Source of the DNA: Apostichopus japonicus
Lineage: Eukaryota > Echinodermata > Holothuroidea > Aspidochirotida > Stichopodidae
Assembly: GCF_037975245.1 (NCBI RefSeq)
Contig: NC_092579.1
Span: forward strand, 7,904,001 to 7,968,000
Length of the DNA stretch: 64,000 nt
Direction of reading: 5' to 3'
A program made the position numbers and the translations under genes. Position 1 is the first letter of the stretch. Every line of letters begins with the position of its first letter. Of the stretch, positions 47,455-60,624 are shown piece by piece. The notes below the pieces were generated by a model. The model saw only the letters and a program-made list of their open reading frames with translations, was not told the origin of the DNA and ran no database searches.

Positions 47455-47690
47455 TATGTATATATGTATATTAGATCCTCCTGCAAGCAGGAACCCGCGA
47501 AGAAGCCTCACTGGCTTATCAAAGCCGCAAGTTGGCCGAAGTCAGTTTCTTAGATTCATTTTTAACGTCCATGATTATAAATTGTCAACGACTCTGTAAC
47601 TGGACGACATACATTAATCTGGGAGTGACTCGAACCGGGGACCTTATGGTTGAAAGGCACCGGCGTTAACCACTGAGCTAACACTCCTAT
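47455..47690 (-). mobile_element. tRNA-derived SINE B, copy 3 (fullest copy)
   Basis: On the minus strand GTTAGCTCAGTGGTTAACGC is a good A-box region and CCCGGTTCGAGTCACTCCC a good B-box. The family body and GCGGGTTCCTGCTTGCAGGA tail follow. The tRNA-like head with both internal Pol III boxes is intact. Confidence 0.9.
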
Positions 47691-47699
47691 CATAAAACT

Positions 47700-49770
47700 C
47701 CTATCGATAAAACAAAAACGTGTAAAGGTCATCTTGTGTAAACCTGTTTTGTGAGTCTTTCAATCTTTTTCTCTTCTTATGTTTGAAATCATCATGTTGA
47801 AATCTCTGGGCAATTAGCATTTGATCAAATGTGGTGATGAAGGTAAGTACTATGCCCCCCCCCCCTCTCTCTCTCTCTTGAGATGTATTTCATAGCACAA
47901 TGTAGGTAGCGCTTAACTGGACTGGGGTGACACGTAACCCGGCGATTGGTTACATATACACCCGGTAATGACATGAATTACGAACCCCTGAAGTCTCATC
48001 GTCAAAGCATCCTTGGTTGCACATAGCAACAATCTATAAAACACTTGTCTGTTGCTCGTCAATATTGAATGCTGCTGTGCAATGCGAAGTACTATACTTC
48101 TAATAGATCCAATATCGGATAATTCAAACTCTCGGACAGTCAGTTGAGTGTATTGCAAACAAGTAAAACAAGCATTTCGTAGTTTCTTAGATAACTTGCA
48201 AAGAGTTTTAAAACCTTTTTAAATTTATATCAAATACATCGATGGGTGACACGTAAACACTCAAGTCGATTAATTATAACGTTAGGTATGGGGATGGTCT
48301 GCTCAGATCGATATATGTACAGTGACGACGTTGGGCAGATTTGAATGAGGAAATTTCATGATAAAATGGTAACGCTTTAAGGCAAGGCCTGTATCCTTGT
48401 GTCGGGGACTCAAGGATGGTGGGAAGGGAGTCGGTAGGAAGACAATAGATTAACATTAGACACTTAGGAATATATAGCCTATATATTAATATGTAATATA
48501 TCGTCTTACTTTTTATGATAAACTTAGTAAGAAAAATGAAGAATACCAAAACAAAGTGGGGGTGGGGTTGGGGGGGGGGTAGGGGTTTGGCTGTCGATGC
48601 CCCTGAGCATAAAATGATAACTGTTGGTTGACACAATGGATTATATTGCTTCTTTGTCTATTAACCGCATCATTGAAACGTACCGATGGTAAACAAACTC
48701 TGTAGCGTGACTCAAAAGTAAATATGAACCGTTTTCTGTGGGTCGCAGATCCCTCTACAGTTTTTCGTAGCTGGCCAACTGACGGATATCGATTAAGTCA
48801 TTTGTTTTTAATATCAATTACTGCTGGTCCAAGCTACCTTGAATCAGTCAGTGAATTCGATTTGACAGGTGTACGGCGGTGCTGGTGGGTCATCATCGTT
48901 GGCTTCGGTCATCATCACGGAAGATCCATGGAAGACTCCCGGACGGTCGTACGTGCGCCTAAATGTTTTCGGATTGTTGGAGTGAACGACAATGGTCAGA
49001 GCCATGAGTAATCATGAAAACTAGAATGTATCTCTACATTCTTTCGATCGAATGGTCGGTTTCATTTGGTTGAGCAGCTACAGGTTGACGAAGTTAAGTG
49101 CAGAGATCTTGTACAGATCTTGTACAGAAAGGTCTCGATAACATATTTGCTTTCAAATTCTGTTTCAGTAGTGTTCCTTATATGAAAACTGTTTCAAGAA
49201 AATGGATCGAAAATGCACCAAGAGGCAGATCATTCTCAAAATTAAAGGGGCGGTATCGAGAGGATATACTTGCGTGGAATTTTCTACAGTGATTTATGTG
49301 AATTGGAATTGAAGTATTATTGTTCTGGTTCCGAAGCAATTTCGTTTGCCCTGGTTGCATAGCGGTATAGGATAACCGGGTATCTTTACCTCTCAGTAAT
49401 TGGTCCAGTATGGACTTTAGGATGAGGGCGTTATCTAGTGGTACCGGGAGCAGATGAGTCTTTACACTGACAAAGATGACTTGTAATATTTTGCATACCA
49501 ATCAAAAGAATACAAAACTTCAAAGAAGCAGTGTATTAATGTATGGCATCACATGTTCGGGTTGTAAATGCTACCTAACTCTGGGGAGCCACAACAATAA
49601 CATAGATACGTCTGCTGAACAAACCTAAAGGTCGCCCTCTATTTGGAAATATTTTTACTGTGTATAGCATAATATCCGACGCTGTTTCGGTCACACCCGG
49701 TTTTGGACGTTGCCCACGTTGAGTAAACAGACTGCGATGAAATGTACACGTCCATCACATGTGGGTAATT
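47700..49770. other. Gene-free stretch
   Basis: No recognisable protein. Frames of 95 aa (48724-49011), 107 aa (49178-49501) and 120 aa (48274-48636) lack any family resemblance, overlap others on the opposite strand, and have no exon-like flanks that I trust. A G-rich tract lies at 48556-48595. Confidence 0.4.
48556..48595 (+). other. Strong G-quadruplex motif
   Basis: Runs of G5, G4, G10 and G4 are separated by loops of T, TT and TA: an almost ideal parallel G-quadruplex sequence. Confidence 0.6.
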
Positions 49771-49792
49771 ATATGGAACGCCAAAAGGTCCA

Positions 49793-49943
49793 CAGGAGGT
49801 GCTACTACCATAAACAGGTGGTGCTACTAGCACACCTTAAACAAGAGGTGCTACTACCCTAAACAGGATGTGCTACTACCCTTAACAGGCGATCGCTACT
49901 ACCCTAAACAGGTGTTACTATCCTAAACAGGGGTCGATCTACC
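49793..49943 (+). repeat. Minisatellite, about 20-22-bp unit (GGTGCTACTACCCTAAACAG)
   Basis: Six to seven degenerate units occur. Single inverted units lie at about 51303-51322 and, more diverged, at about 52245-52267, which makes the array look like one arm of an inverted repeat. Confidence 0.8.
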
Positions 49944-50084
49944 TTGTAACTACGACCCGCTTCAAAGCAAACCGCAGTGAAGGATAATGCCATTACGTAC
50001 ACGTGCCATTTGACCACATTATAGAGATACAATGCTTCAAACAAAGGTTATTTTGATACAACTGGACGGAAGTCAAAATGATAT

Positions 50085-50135
50085 CGCGAGTTCCTGCTTG
50101 GGGGAAGATCACATATACATACATACATACATATC
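50085..50135 (+). mobile_element. SINE B, 3'-end fragment (copy 4)
   Basis: Only ATCGCGAGTTCCTGCTTG, a diverged GAAGATC and the (CATA)n tail remain, matching the ends of the other copies. Confidence 0.7.
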
Positions 50136-50875
50136 ATGAGAAAAAAAAGACAAGGCTTTTTCAACCCCTCTGCCACTAGATGCAGTACTCTTCATGTCAA
50201 ATTTTACCTGCCCAAGTTAGATCACTTTAACGTACTTTTATATGCTATGTGAAAATCCTTTTACTGATTGCGTGCTGCATTCAAAAATTACTGGTGGAAG
50301 TTATATCAGCTGGGAAGCTGTTGCTAGTTGTCGACCATTCCGGGACAGGCTAACAGAATAACATGTATATAATTTGTGTTACTAGATATTTCGATTATTA
50401 TGTTTGTTTGTTCGCTCATCGTGAGAATATGTAACTTAGCAAGAGTGACAGACGTAAGAAATACCTTTATTTTCCGTGTATAGTTTAGAAAGGAAAGAAG
50501 ATATAAAATATAGCCATTAATGATTTACGGCGGGGTGTCGCACTCCCATAAGTCGATCCAAAAAGTGAAGCTGGCTCTTTTATTTGTTTCCCCTCTACAC
50601 CTAATTTTGCCAGGTAAGGGTGATATCATAAGTACATCTTGTTTCGCCATGTGCTTGTGTTCACGGAACATGGGATCGAAAACATCTTGAAATAAAATTG
50701 CACTTTACACTCATTGAAATTTTTTGCACGGTAACAAGTTCATATTATTCGAATAGCACACTGAGAGGAGTAGGAACTGAGGTAGGAGTAATGGGGTTAA
50801 GTACCCACTAAATAAATTGGTAAAATACAAGCCTTCACGGAGAATAAAGACAATTTTTCGGCACTTGCGCACCTG

Positions 50876-51116
50876 TGCACCTGTTCACTCTGTTGTTTAC
50901 CTTAGCACCCTGTGTACCGCTTGCCCCCTGTATGCTTCAATACACCCCGTTGTGCACCTTAGCATCCTGTGTACCGCTTGCCCCCTGTATGCTTCAGTAC
51001 ACCCTGTTTTGCACCTTAGCAACCTGTGTACCGCTTGTCCCCTGTATGCTTCAGTACACCGTTGTCTACCTTAGTACTCGGTGTACTGCTTGCCCCCTAT
51101 ATGCTTCGACACACTA
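50876..51116 (+). repeat. Minisatellite, about 60-bp unit, 4 copies
   Basis: The unit contains TGTGTACCGCTTGCCCCCTG, TATGCTTCARTACACC and GTTGTGCACCTTAGCA. The period is about 60 bp, a multiple of three, so two overlapping frames stay open (85 and 80 aa). I judge these accidental. Confidence 0.85.
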
Positions 51117-51303
51117 AATTAAGTAGCTGAATCAGTAGGCCTGAATGTTACTACGATTATAATCGAGCTGACGAGTATTCAAAATCAAAAGCGCACTGAC
51201 AAAATACCATGCTAAAAAAAAACACAATAGTATTTAACATTTTTCCGAAACTGAAAGGGGGAGCAGTCGCTGCCCCTGCTCCCCCTTGCTACGTCCCTGC
51301 TCC

Positions 51304-52262
51304 TGTTTAGGGTAGTAGCACCTCTAGACCGGGAGCCCAGAGGGTTTGGCTAGATGGGAAGGTAACCAATTGCCTGGTACATCACAATGTTCACAGTGCA
51401 TTCCAGGCCATTCCTGTATATGAAACCAGACGACTGGCAAACCGGCTGTGGTGGGTGTGGCTGGGAGAGCAATTAAAGTCACCTAAAAGGCTAACCTAGA
51501 TCAGCTTTCATGGTAACCACTTCAAAGTAAGTACAATGTGTCAGGTATGGCCACAAGAGCAACAAATGGCCATTAAATCTGGAGTCCTACCTATCATATT
51601 CCAGTAGTTTTATGGTTACACCATAAGCTCACCTAGGTTAATAAGGGGGGGGGGGGGCAGTGGTGGCCCACCAATATAAATTACTGGAAATGCCCATCCC
51701 TTACATATGAAGTGATACCTATCATTTTCCAGTTTATGTTTCAACTGGTTACATCATGAGCTCACCTAGGTCAATGAGCATTTTGGGGGTCTACTGGCAG
51801 GGGTACCCCACTTATATAAATGACTGGAAATGCCCATCCCTTACATATAGAGTCCTGCCAATCATTATTCAGTAGTTTTCAACTGGTTACTTCATGAGCT
51901 GACCTAGGTCAATGAGGGGAGGGACATTTTGAGGGTCTACTGACAGGGTACCCCACTAATAAAATTATTGGCAATGCCCATCCCTTGTATCTGAAGTCTT
52001 AACCACCATTTTCCAGTAGGTTTCAAATGCTTACCTCATGAGCTGACCTAGGTCAGCCGTGAGGGTTCAATTATTGATGATCTAGGTTAGCTTTTAGGTG
52101 ACTTTAACATTGCTCTCCCAGCTACACCCACCGCAGCCGGTTTGCCATTCGTCTGGTTCCATATACAGGAATGCACTGCGAACATTGTGATGTACAAGGC
52201 AATTGGTTACCTTCCCAGCTAACCCAACCCTCTGGATTCCCGCTGTGTTTAGAGTAGTTGCG
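51304..52262. mobile_element. Foldback element: about 190-bp inverted arms around a tandem-repeat core
   Basis: The left arm (about 51304-51507) and right arm (about 52077-52262) are inverted copies. They share GGGAAGGTAACCAATTGCC, ACATCACAATGTTC, CAAACCGGCTGYGGTGGGTG and CTAACCTAGATCA. The core is three to four units of about 140-155 bp containing GAGCTSACCTAGGTCAATGAG, GGGTACCCCACT and TGCCCATCCCTTACATAT. No coding frame. Arms plus repeated core fit a foldback transposon or a decayed MITE dimer. Confidence 0.8.
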
Positions 52263-52289
52263 CCACCGGTAATACTTCTGGCGCTTTCT

Positions 52290-52428
52290 AGTCACTTCGC
52301 CCAACAACCATTTCGCCCAACTGCCATTTCGCCTAATCAGCCTGGTCATTTCGCCCAACCAGCCTGGTCGTTTCGCCCAACCAGCATGGTCATTTCGCCC
52401 AACCATCATAGTCATTTCGCCCAACCAG
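52290..52428 (+). repeat. TTTCGCCCAA minisatellite, left array
   Basis: Units of about 23 bp, CATTTCGCCCAACCAGCCTGGT, with shorter 13-14-bp units at the left edge (CACTTCGCCCAACAAC, CATTTCGCCCAACTGC). The array continues at 55483-55533 after a transposon insertion, and recurs inverted at 56299-56470. Confidence 0.9.
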
Positions 52429-55400
52429 CAGGGTCTTAGCTAGCGATGCGTCTCGCCGTCTTTGAGACGGCTAGATCGAAATGAAAGACGGCCGAATTTG
52501 AGTGGGACGGCTTTTGAGACGCCAATAAATGGCTCTGTCCAGCCTCCCAATTTAACGTAACTATTAGTTATTTGCATGTACTACTCAGTCAACGGGCGCC
52601 GCACGTTTAAAATGATGGCACAACACTGTGAAATAAATCACTGAAAAAACCCTGACAGTCTAGTCAACAACACAATATGATAACCAACACTCAATAGCCA
52701 ACCAACTAGCTAGGTAAAAAAAAATCGTTTCTTCGCGTGATCATTTTCGCACACCCGTATATATGTATTTTTTTTCCTCCTAGCTAGGTGTTGTGTATCA
52801 CGGTTCTGTGAAAAGAGTGAGCTAATATTGACAGCTCCTGCGATGTTTTCCTAATATACCTGAAAAGGCAGTAGGAAAAAATTTTGCGTCGTAATAACGA
52901 CCATGCAGTCTGTCTAGTTATAAAATGGCGCGAATTTCCGATTAATTTTTTATTAATGTGATAATGCGCGGGTTCGAGAAACCATTTGTCAAGGCAATAC
53001 ATGTTATGCAACACAAGCGATCTTGCCTCGCAGTTAGTATGAATATCAACCCTTTTTCATTACGGTCGCCATGGTCGCATTGGCGACGACCATTCTCGGC
53101 TGGCGATGAGAATTTCTGGAAAAATTAACGCTAGTCCCCAGACCCATAATACTGTGGCGATCAGTTTGCAACTGAAAATTTCACCAATGCTTTACAAAAA
53201 TAACGAAGGTGCCCGCCCGATGCGGTACTACCCGGTTCCTAATTTATTACCCGAATCCTACGCAAAGTGTGATTTTTTTTGGGCAAACCGAAGGTTAGGC
53301 AGATTTCCCATTGATTTAGTGTGTTGTTAGGCTACCATGTGGTCGAAGATAACAGCAATAACGAAAGTATTCCATGGATATCTTATAACTGCGTCACAAT
53401 TTCAGCGAATAAACAGATGGTTAGGCTTAGCTAGATTTCCGTTGACTTAGTGTGGTGTTAGGCTACCATGTTGGAGAAATTATTATTTATTCAATCGTTC
53501 CTTCTATTTCATAGAAGGAAAGGCTGACAAGGAAGTTTACGAGATGTTTATGGGTTATAGAAGGGATAACTAAAAAATAATAATCGCAAGTAGCTTTTTA
53601 CTAATCGTTTATTGCAATGCGATCAAATTGGGCGAATAGCGCAATCTAGTGGCTATATGCGAACCCTGGGCCTGCATATTAGATAGTAGTACTAGTAGTA
53701 ATAATTGTTTAAGAGCTAAATTGGATACTTATATGGTCTGATCCAATAAACGTGGAGAGCAAGCATAATCAGCGGCGGCAGTGTGATGTTGGTAGTAATG
53801 TTAATTATATGAAGTCATTAACAAGTTAATGAAAGAAACAAAAGCAAATAGAAATTACTGAGGAAGGTTTTATACCTTATATTACACCTACGTATTTGAA
53901 CATGAAAACATAAAGTAAGATTTTTTTCACCGTACCCATTTTGTTAGAAAATAATATACATTAGCCTATGTCATTATTTTAATCAAAATGTACTAGCCAC
54001 TGTCATCATTACTAACTAGTACTAGCTTTAAAGTAACGTTAGTAGTCAGTACTGACAGTAGTGCTACTCGATGTTGAGGCTAGGTCTAGTGTTTTTTGTA
54101 CTAATATTTAGCATATCAAAGTGGTTATCAAAGTTTCATTCAGGCTATCAAAGTTTTATTCTGGGCCACCAGAATTTGGGGAAAATAAAGATTTGGTCGC
54201 CACAGGATTTTCTGTGACCGCATTCACTGGGGAATGTAAAAGGGTTGAGTATGATTGTTACCATGGTAATATATGAAGGCATGAGCTTTTTGCGCGGATT
54301 TCCTTGCTTTCTTTTCTACCTCCGTAATTTATACTTCTCAATTTCCGTGAATTTCTAACAACAGCGTTACTGTATCATTGATCCGTCATTCGCATGTTCT
54401 TCATTACCGAATCGATGCATATCCAACCTGCAGAGGGACAAAAACTATTATCCTAACACACTGTAGCATACGCAAAATACCGCAAATTGTTCTCTGGATT
54501 TTCAAAACGTTCCCAACATTATTGCAACGATATTTTCATAAATTTCCCATGATTTTCAATATTTTAGTATCATTAGAGTAAGGACAATTGAGGAGAAGTG
54601 TAGTGCTGTAGCTGCTGACTATTATTCCAGATTAAAACAGACCATTGTGTTCATTTTATGAACAGTAACATTTTAAGTATGGGTCGCCATGATGGAATGA
54701 ACAAGTAGGGTGAAAACGACAGGCTAGGCATGTGGCTTCAGTGTGCACATTTTGGTGTGAAACTTTGCTTTTGAGTGTTTTAATCAATTTAAAAATCTTT
54801 ATAAAATAGGCACCAAAATGTTGTCTTTATACCTCAAATTTCTCAGAGCCTCCAGGGGCTTTGACCCCTGTACCCCAACCGGGGCGTTGCCCATGGACCC
54901 TACCACAGGCCCTAAGGCAGGCCCATGGACCCCACCTATAACTGTGTCGCACTGCAAGCTGACTGACGCCCTCGGCGTTAGTATAGTATCACCCACAAAG
55001 TTCTGTGATTTTTTTTTACCCCAGGCTCATCCCTGTATATCGATGACATTAACAGAATAAAGGCATATACTCTACAAGATACACAGTAGGCTATTTTATA
55101 GTACATAATGTTCATAAATAATTCCACAAGATATTGTTTGAACTTTTTGGTGCTCAAATTCTTTGTAATATATCAATTACTATAAGCTGTTTTCATGGTG
55201 CACTTTTGCACCTAGTGTTTTATAGCATTTTTTTATGTTTGAATGCCCCAAAAAATCATGATGGCTAAGGTGCTTTCACAGCTTTCTAAGCATACTTTTT
55301 ACCCCAATTGTGTCAAATAAACCATTGATAGGGGCTGGGCTTCCAGGGGCCCTAAGGCGGGCCCCTGGACCCCACCCGTTATAGGCTTCGCGCTTCGCGC

Positions 55401-55482
55401 TCGCGCAGGTGCCTCCGGCGCCAGATGGATAGTCTCCTGAGCAGATGAGACACCCTATTTGAAATTCCTGGCTAAGACCCTG
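52429..55482. mobile_element. hAT-type element, 3054 bp, perfect 8-bp TSD, inside a minisatellite
   Basis: The left end CAGGGTCTTAGC and right end GCTAAGACCCTG are perfect 12-bp inverted repeats. CCAACCAG flanks both sides (52421-52428 and 55483-55490). Excising the element rebuilds a normal CATTTCGCCCAACCAG-CATGGTCATTTCGCC array unit, which confirms the boundaries. Subterminal GTCTCGCCGTCTTTGAGACG and, at the right, CTTCGCGCTCGCGC are palindromic. No hAT transposase domain is visible in frames up to 85 aa. Two GC-rich paralogous pieces with CCAGGGGCT/GGACCCCACC occur at about 54846-54945 and 55330-55400. Confidence 0.9.
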
Positions 55483-55533
55483 CCAACCAGCATGGTCATT
55501 TCGCCCAACCGTGTTGGCCATTTCGCCCAACCT
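55483..55533 (+). repeat. Continuation of the TTTCGCCCAA array
   Basis: Two units, ending at CCAACCTTA. They are the displaced right part of the left array. Confidence 0.85.
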
Positions 55534-55774
55534 TATTTTTACTAATATTCAGTCAGAATAATATTACTTTTTCTATTCCACTAGTTCAATTTGATTTATT
55601 TTGGATTAGGTTACTTCGTTATATAGGTAAATAAAAAAGTGAGGTCCGCTCGATATCGATCGGAGTCTAAGCAGTTATTTCGGGTATAATGGGAGGATTA
55701 CACTACTTTAGGCGTTTACGCGTACAATGGAAGTTATATTATTATACAAACACAGGGGAATCGGTCTTCATAAA

Positions 55775-56285
55775 AACCTATCAAACCTAACCCTTAAAAC
55801 ACTGATCCATCCTACTGACTAACAATTCCCGAACGTTTCCTTATTAAATTGAAAAAAATATATATAAACCCGTCCGTAATATTGAATTACTATATTTAAT
55901 TTATGTAACCACTTTATCAGTGTAACCACATATGTAATCACATATGTAATCAATTTAACCACGACTTCAAGTTTCCTTAATACTCGGTTCGTAACGTTAA
56001 CAATTCCCGAACGTTTACTATATCAAACCTAACCCCCTAAAACACTGATCCATCCTCAAGATTCCTTAATATTCGGTTCGTGTCCTGTAACGTTAAAAAT
56101 TCCCGAACGTTTCCTTACTAAAGTTTTACAAAGTAAAGGACTTCAAGTTTCCCTAATATTCCTTAATATTCGAACGTTTACTATCAAACCTAACCCCTAA
56201 CACACTGATCAATCCTCAAGTTTCCTTAATATTCGGTCCGTATCCTGTAACGTTAACAATTCCCGAACGTTTCCTTTTGAAATAT
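55775..56285. repeat. Irregular repeat, AATTCCCGAACGTTTCCTTA units
   Basis: Four to five occurrences of AATTCCCGAACGTTTCCTT are interspersed with CAAACCTAACCCCTAAAACA, CTGATCCATCCTCAAG and TTAATATTCGGTTCGT modules. Module order repeats imperfectly with a period of roughly 120-130 bp. It lies between the two inverted TTTCGCCCAA arrays. Confidence 0.75.
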
Positions 56286-56298
56286 CATATTTAATCAA

Positions 56299-56475
56299 GG
56301 TTGGGCGAAATGACCAGACTGGTTGGGCGAAATGACCAACACGGTTGGGCGAAATGACCAGGCTGGTTGGGCGAAATAACCAGGCTGGTTGGGCGAAATG
56401 ACCAAGCTGGTTGGGCGAAATGGTAAGGTTGGGCGAAATGGCAGTTGGGCGAAATGGCAGTTGGGCGAAGTGTCC
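56299..56475 (-). repeat. TTTCGCCCAA minisatellite, right (inverted) array
   Basis: About eight units of GGTTGGGCGAAATGACCAGG in reverse orientation to 52290-52428. They end with the same shortened 13-14-bp units next to TTGGGCGAAGTG. The order of unit types is the mirror image of the left array, so the two are arms of one inverted repeat. Confidence 0.9.
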
Positions 56476-56534
56476 TGCTTCCCCTTCTGGCGTTCCATAG
56501 ATATACTTCATTGAACAGTTGTCAACATTGAAAC

Positions 56535-56556
56535 CACTGATCTGTACAGATCAGTG
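56535..56556. other. Perfect 22-bp palindrome
   Basis: CACTGATCTGT is followed immediately by its reverse complement. It lies about 80 bp before a candidate CMAS leader-exon donor. Palindromes of this length can be protein-binding sites or transposon footprints; nothing here decides which. Confidence 0.6.
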
Positions 56557-58059
56557 ATTGAAACGCTGTTAATTCAAGGCAAAGGAAGCTCAGTCCTGTG
56601 GCTAACGTTACAGTCACTAACTAAGTTACAGTAGAGCAGGTAAGGCTAGTTCAGGGCACAGATTCTTGGTGGAGCTACAAACCCTACTACTGTAGTAGGA
56701 ATAGGATAATTATAGGCACTAGGTCGATGTTGGCTCCAGTGTTACTATTACTATACGTGTTTTCTTTATGTTAGTGACAGCAAGATGAACTAAGGCGTAT
56801 CCTAAGTCAGGCCTAGGCTGGCCTGTTATGGCCTAGGGAGTAGAGGTCCTAGGCCTAGGGCCCTAGCTTAGTATTTGTAATATATTTATGTAAATATGAC
56901 TAATTTAAGCCTAGTCTTGCGTTTGTAGCCTAACTTATTTGCCTCTAGTCTTATGAACAAATTAAGTAGGCCTAGGATTCGACTTTTTGACCATCCCATA
57001 TCATTTGTGTCATTCGGTGTACAGTAGCCAAAGCAATATTGTATCCCTAGAAAACAGATCAGACAGTTGGTGCAACTTTTCAGAATTATGTTCAGATTTT
57101 GGAATTTGCAGTCTGGTGATTCTGTTCAATGACAGGGTTTGGTTCACTTGTCAATTAGAATGTTTGCCCCAAGTACCATGCAGGAAAAGAATATTCTTGA
57201 TCATCCAAGTCAGGTCTATCCTTAAAGTTAAAGGCTTAATTCTTAACTGCAGGGCAGTGATACACCTACATGTGGTTGTTAAGCCAGATCTTCCGTTCAA
57301 TTTGTTTATTCACGTTTAGGGAATGGGCTTGATTCTGCTCATCTACTGGTTCTTGGAACAATATCATTCACCATGGCTGCACTGCCATGATGACCTACTA
57401 AACTATATAAATTAAAAAAGGCTAATATAAGTTTTGTAGAATTCATGGCCCTGTTGGCCTATACATGTAGGTAACATTTCTTAGCATTCTCTAAGGGAGA
57501 ACTGATCATTGGATAGTGATAAACCCTTAATGCCTTGATCAAACCTATATTTTTTGTTTAGCAGTGTTTTCGTTTGTTGTGAAGTGTATCCAGTCACATT
57601 AGTGACTGGATGCTAAGTCTTTGGTTATTATTTCAATTTAGCCTTCAAGTACTACATCTTTAATTACATAAGCACAGTATTCTGTCGCAACCTTTGAGAC
57701 CCTGATAATATTTTTCATTTTTTTAAAACCTATAGAAGTGGGAAAAGTTACAGTACTGTATATATAGCAATCTTATATTTAATGATAGAAAATGAAAACT
57801 TGTTGGGACATGCAGCCGCAACAAACCACCCAACCGAACAGCAACGAGAGAAAGGAAATTAAATATTAAAAATGTCTATTGTCTAGAGCTCTAGAGCTTT
57901 ATGAATGTTAGCAAAAAATGTTACCCAGCCAAATGTCAGTGAAGGAAGGTCAGGAAGTTTTACTTTATTTCTAGTTAAAAGGAGTGTTAAGATGAATTTA
58001 TTCTTTGTTTCTGACTTTCCTTAAAGTACTAGGTGTTTTACCTCTCTCTTAATCTACAG
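56557..58059. other. CMAS leader region and leader intron
   Basis: A good splice donor, GAGCAG followed by GTAAGG, occurs at 56639/56640. A good acceptor (TTACCTCTCTCTTAATCTACAG) ends at 58059. Together they suggest a 5' untranslated exon ending at 56639 and a 1.4-kb leader intron. The 110-aa frame at 56987-57319 is unrecognised. Confidence 0.45.
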
Positions 58060-58095
58060 GTTTCACTCGCAACAAAAATCTTTGGTTCATATTGA

Positions 58096-60454
<2,359 letters not shown>

Positions 60455-60624
60455 GTATTGTAACCCATAATGCATTCATTTTTGTTGAATTTTGTAAAGT
60501 GTACAATTCAATAACTTGAACTTTATAAGGTTGTGGAACCTGAGGATGTAAAATCAACGCAAGTAAAAAATGTATGTGGAGGTTGCTTCGACAATACATC
60601 TTCAATTTGGTTATAGTACGAGTG
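60455..60624. other. CMAS intron 3, start
   Basis: Ordinary intron sequence after the exon 3 donor (GGAG followed by GTATTG). The open frame that continues past the donor ends within 65 nt. Confidence 0.5.

Larger units (their letters stand above)
49772..52289. mobile_element. Candidate foldback-type element with minisatellite arms (outer element)
   Basis: The left end TATGGAACGCCAAAAGG leads into an array of GGTGCTACTACCCTAAACAGG-like units. The right end, reverse-complemented, reads AGAAAGCGCCAGAAG...CCGGTGGCGCAACTACTC TAAAC, i.e. the same order of outer motif and array unit. The space between contains a SINE fragment, a 60-bp minisatellite and the smaller foldback element 51304-52262. No target-site duplication could be fixed and no transposase is present. 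Sea-urchin TU elements are a known precedent for long inverted repeats built of short tandem units; membership in that family is inference. Confidence 0.45.

Noticed and set aside
47600..47690. tRNA gene on the minus strand
   Set aside because: Head of SINE B with a long non-tRNA body; no proper acceptor stem.
48724..49011. 95-aa plus-strand frame as a gene
   Set aside because: No family resemblance, no splice or poly(A) context, unusual His/Trp composition; likely chance.
49793..49943. Telomere-like CCCTAAA repeats
   Set aside because: CCCTAAAC appears once per 20-22-bp unit within a longer motif; not a tandem telomeric hexamer or heptamer.
50817..51117. Frames of 80-85 aa rich in CPLYASVHP-type repeats
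   Set aside because: Translation of a 60-bp minisatellite in two frames; no exon features.
51241..51290. Right end of another hAT element (AGCAGGGGCAGCGACTGC... with GCTACGTCCCTG)
   Set aside because: GCTACGTCCCTG looks like a hAT terminus, but no matching CAGGGACGTAGC left end or TSD was found in the window.
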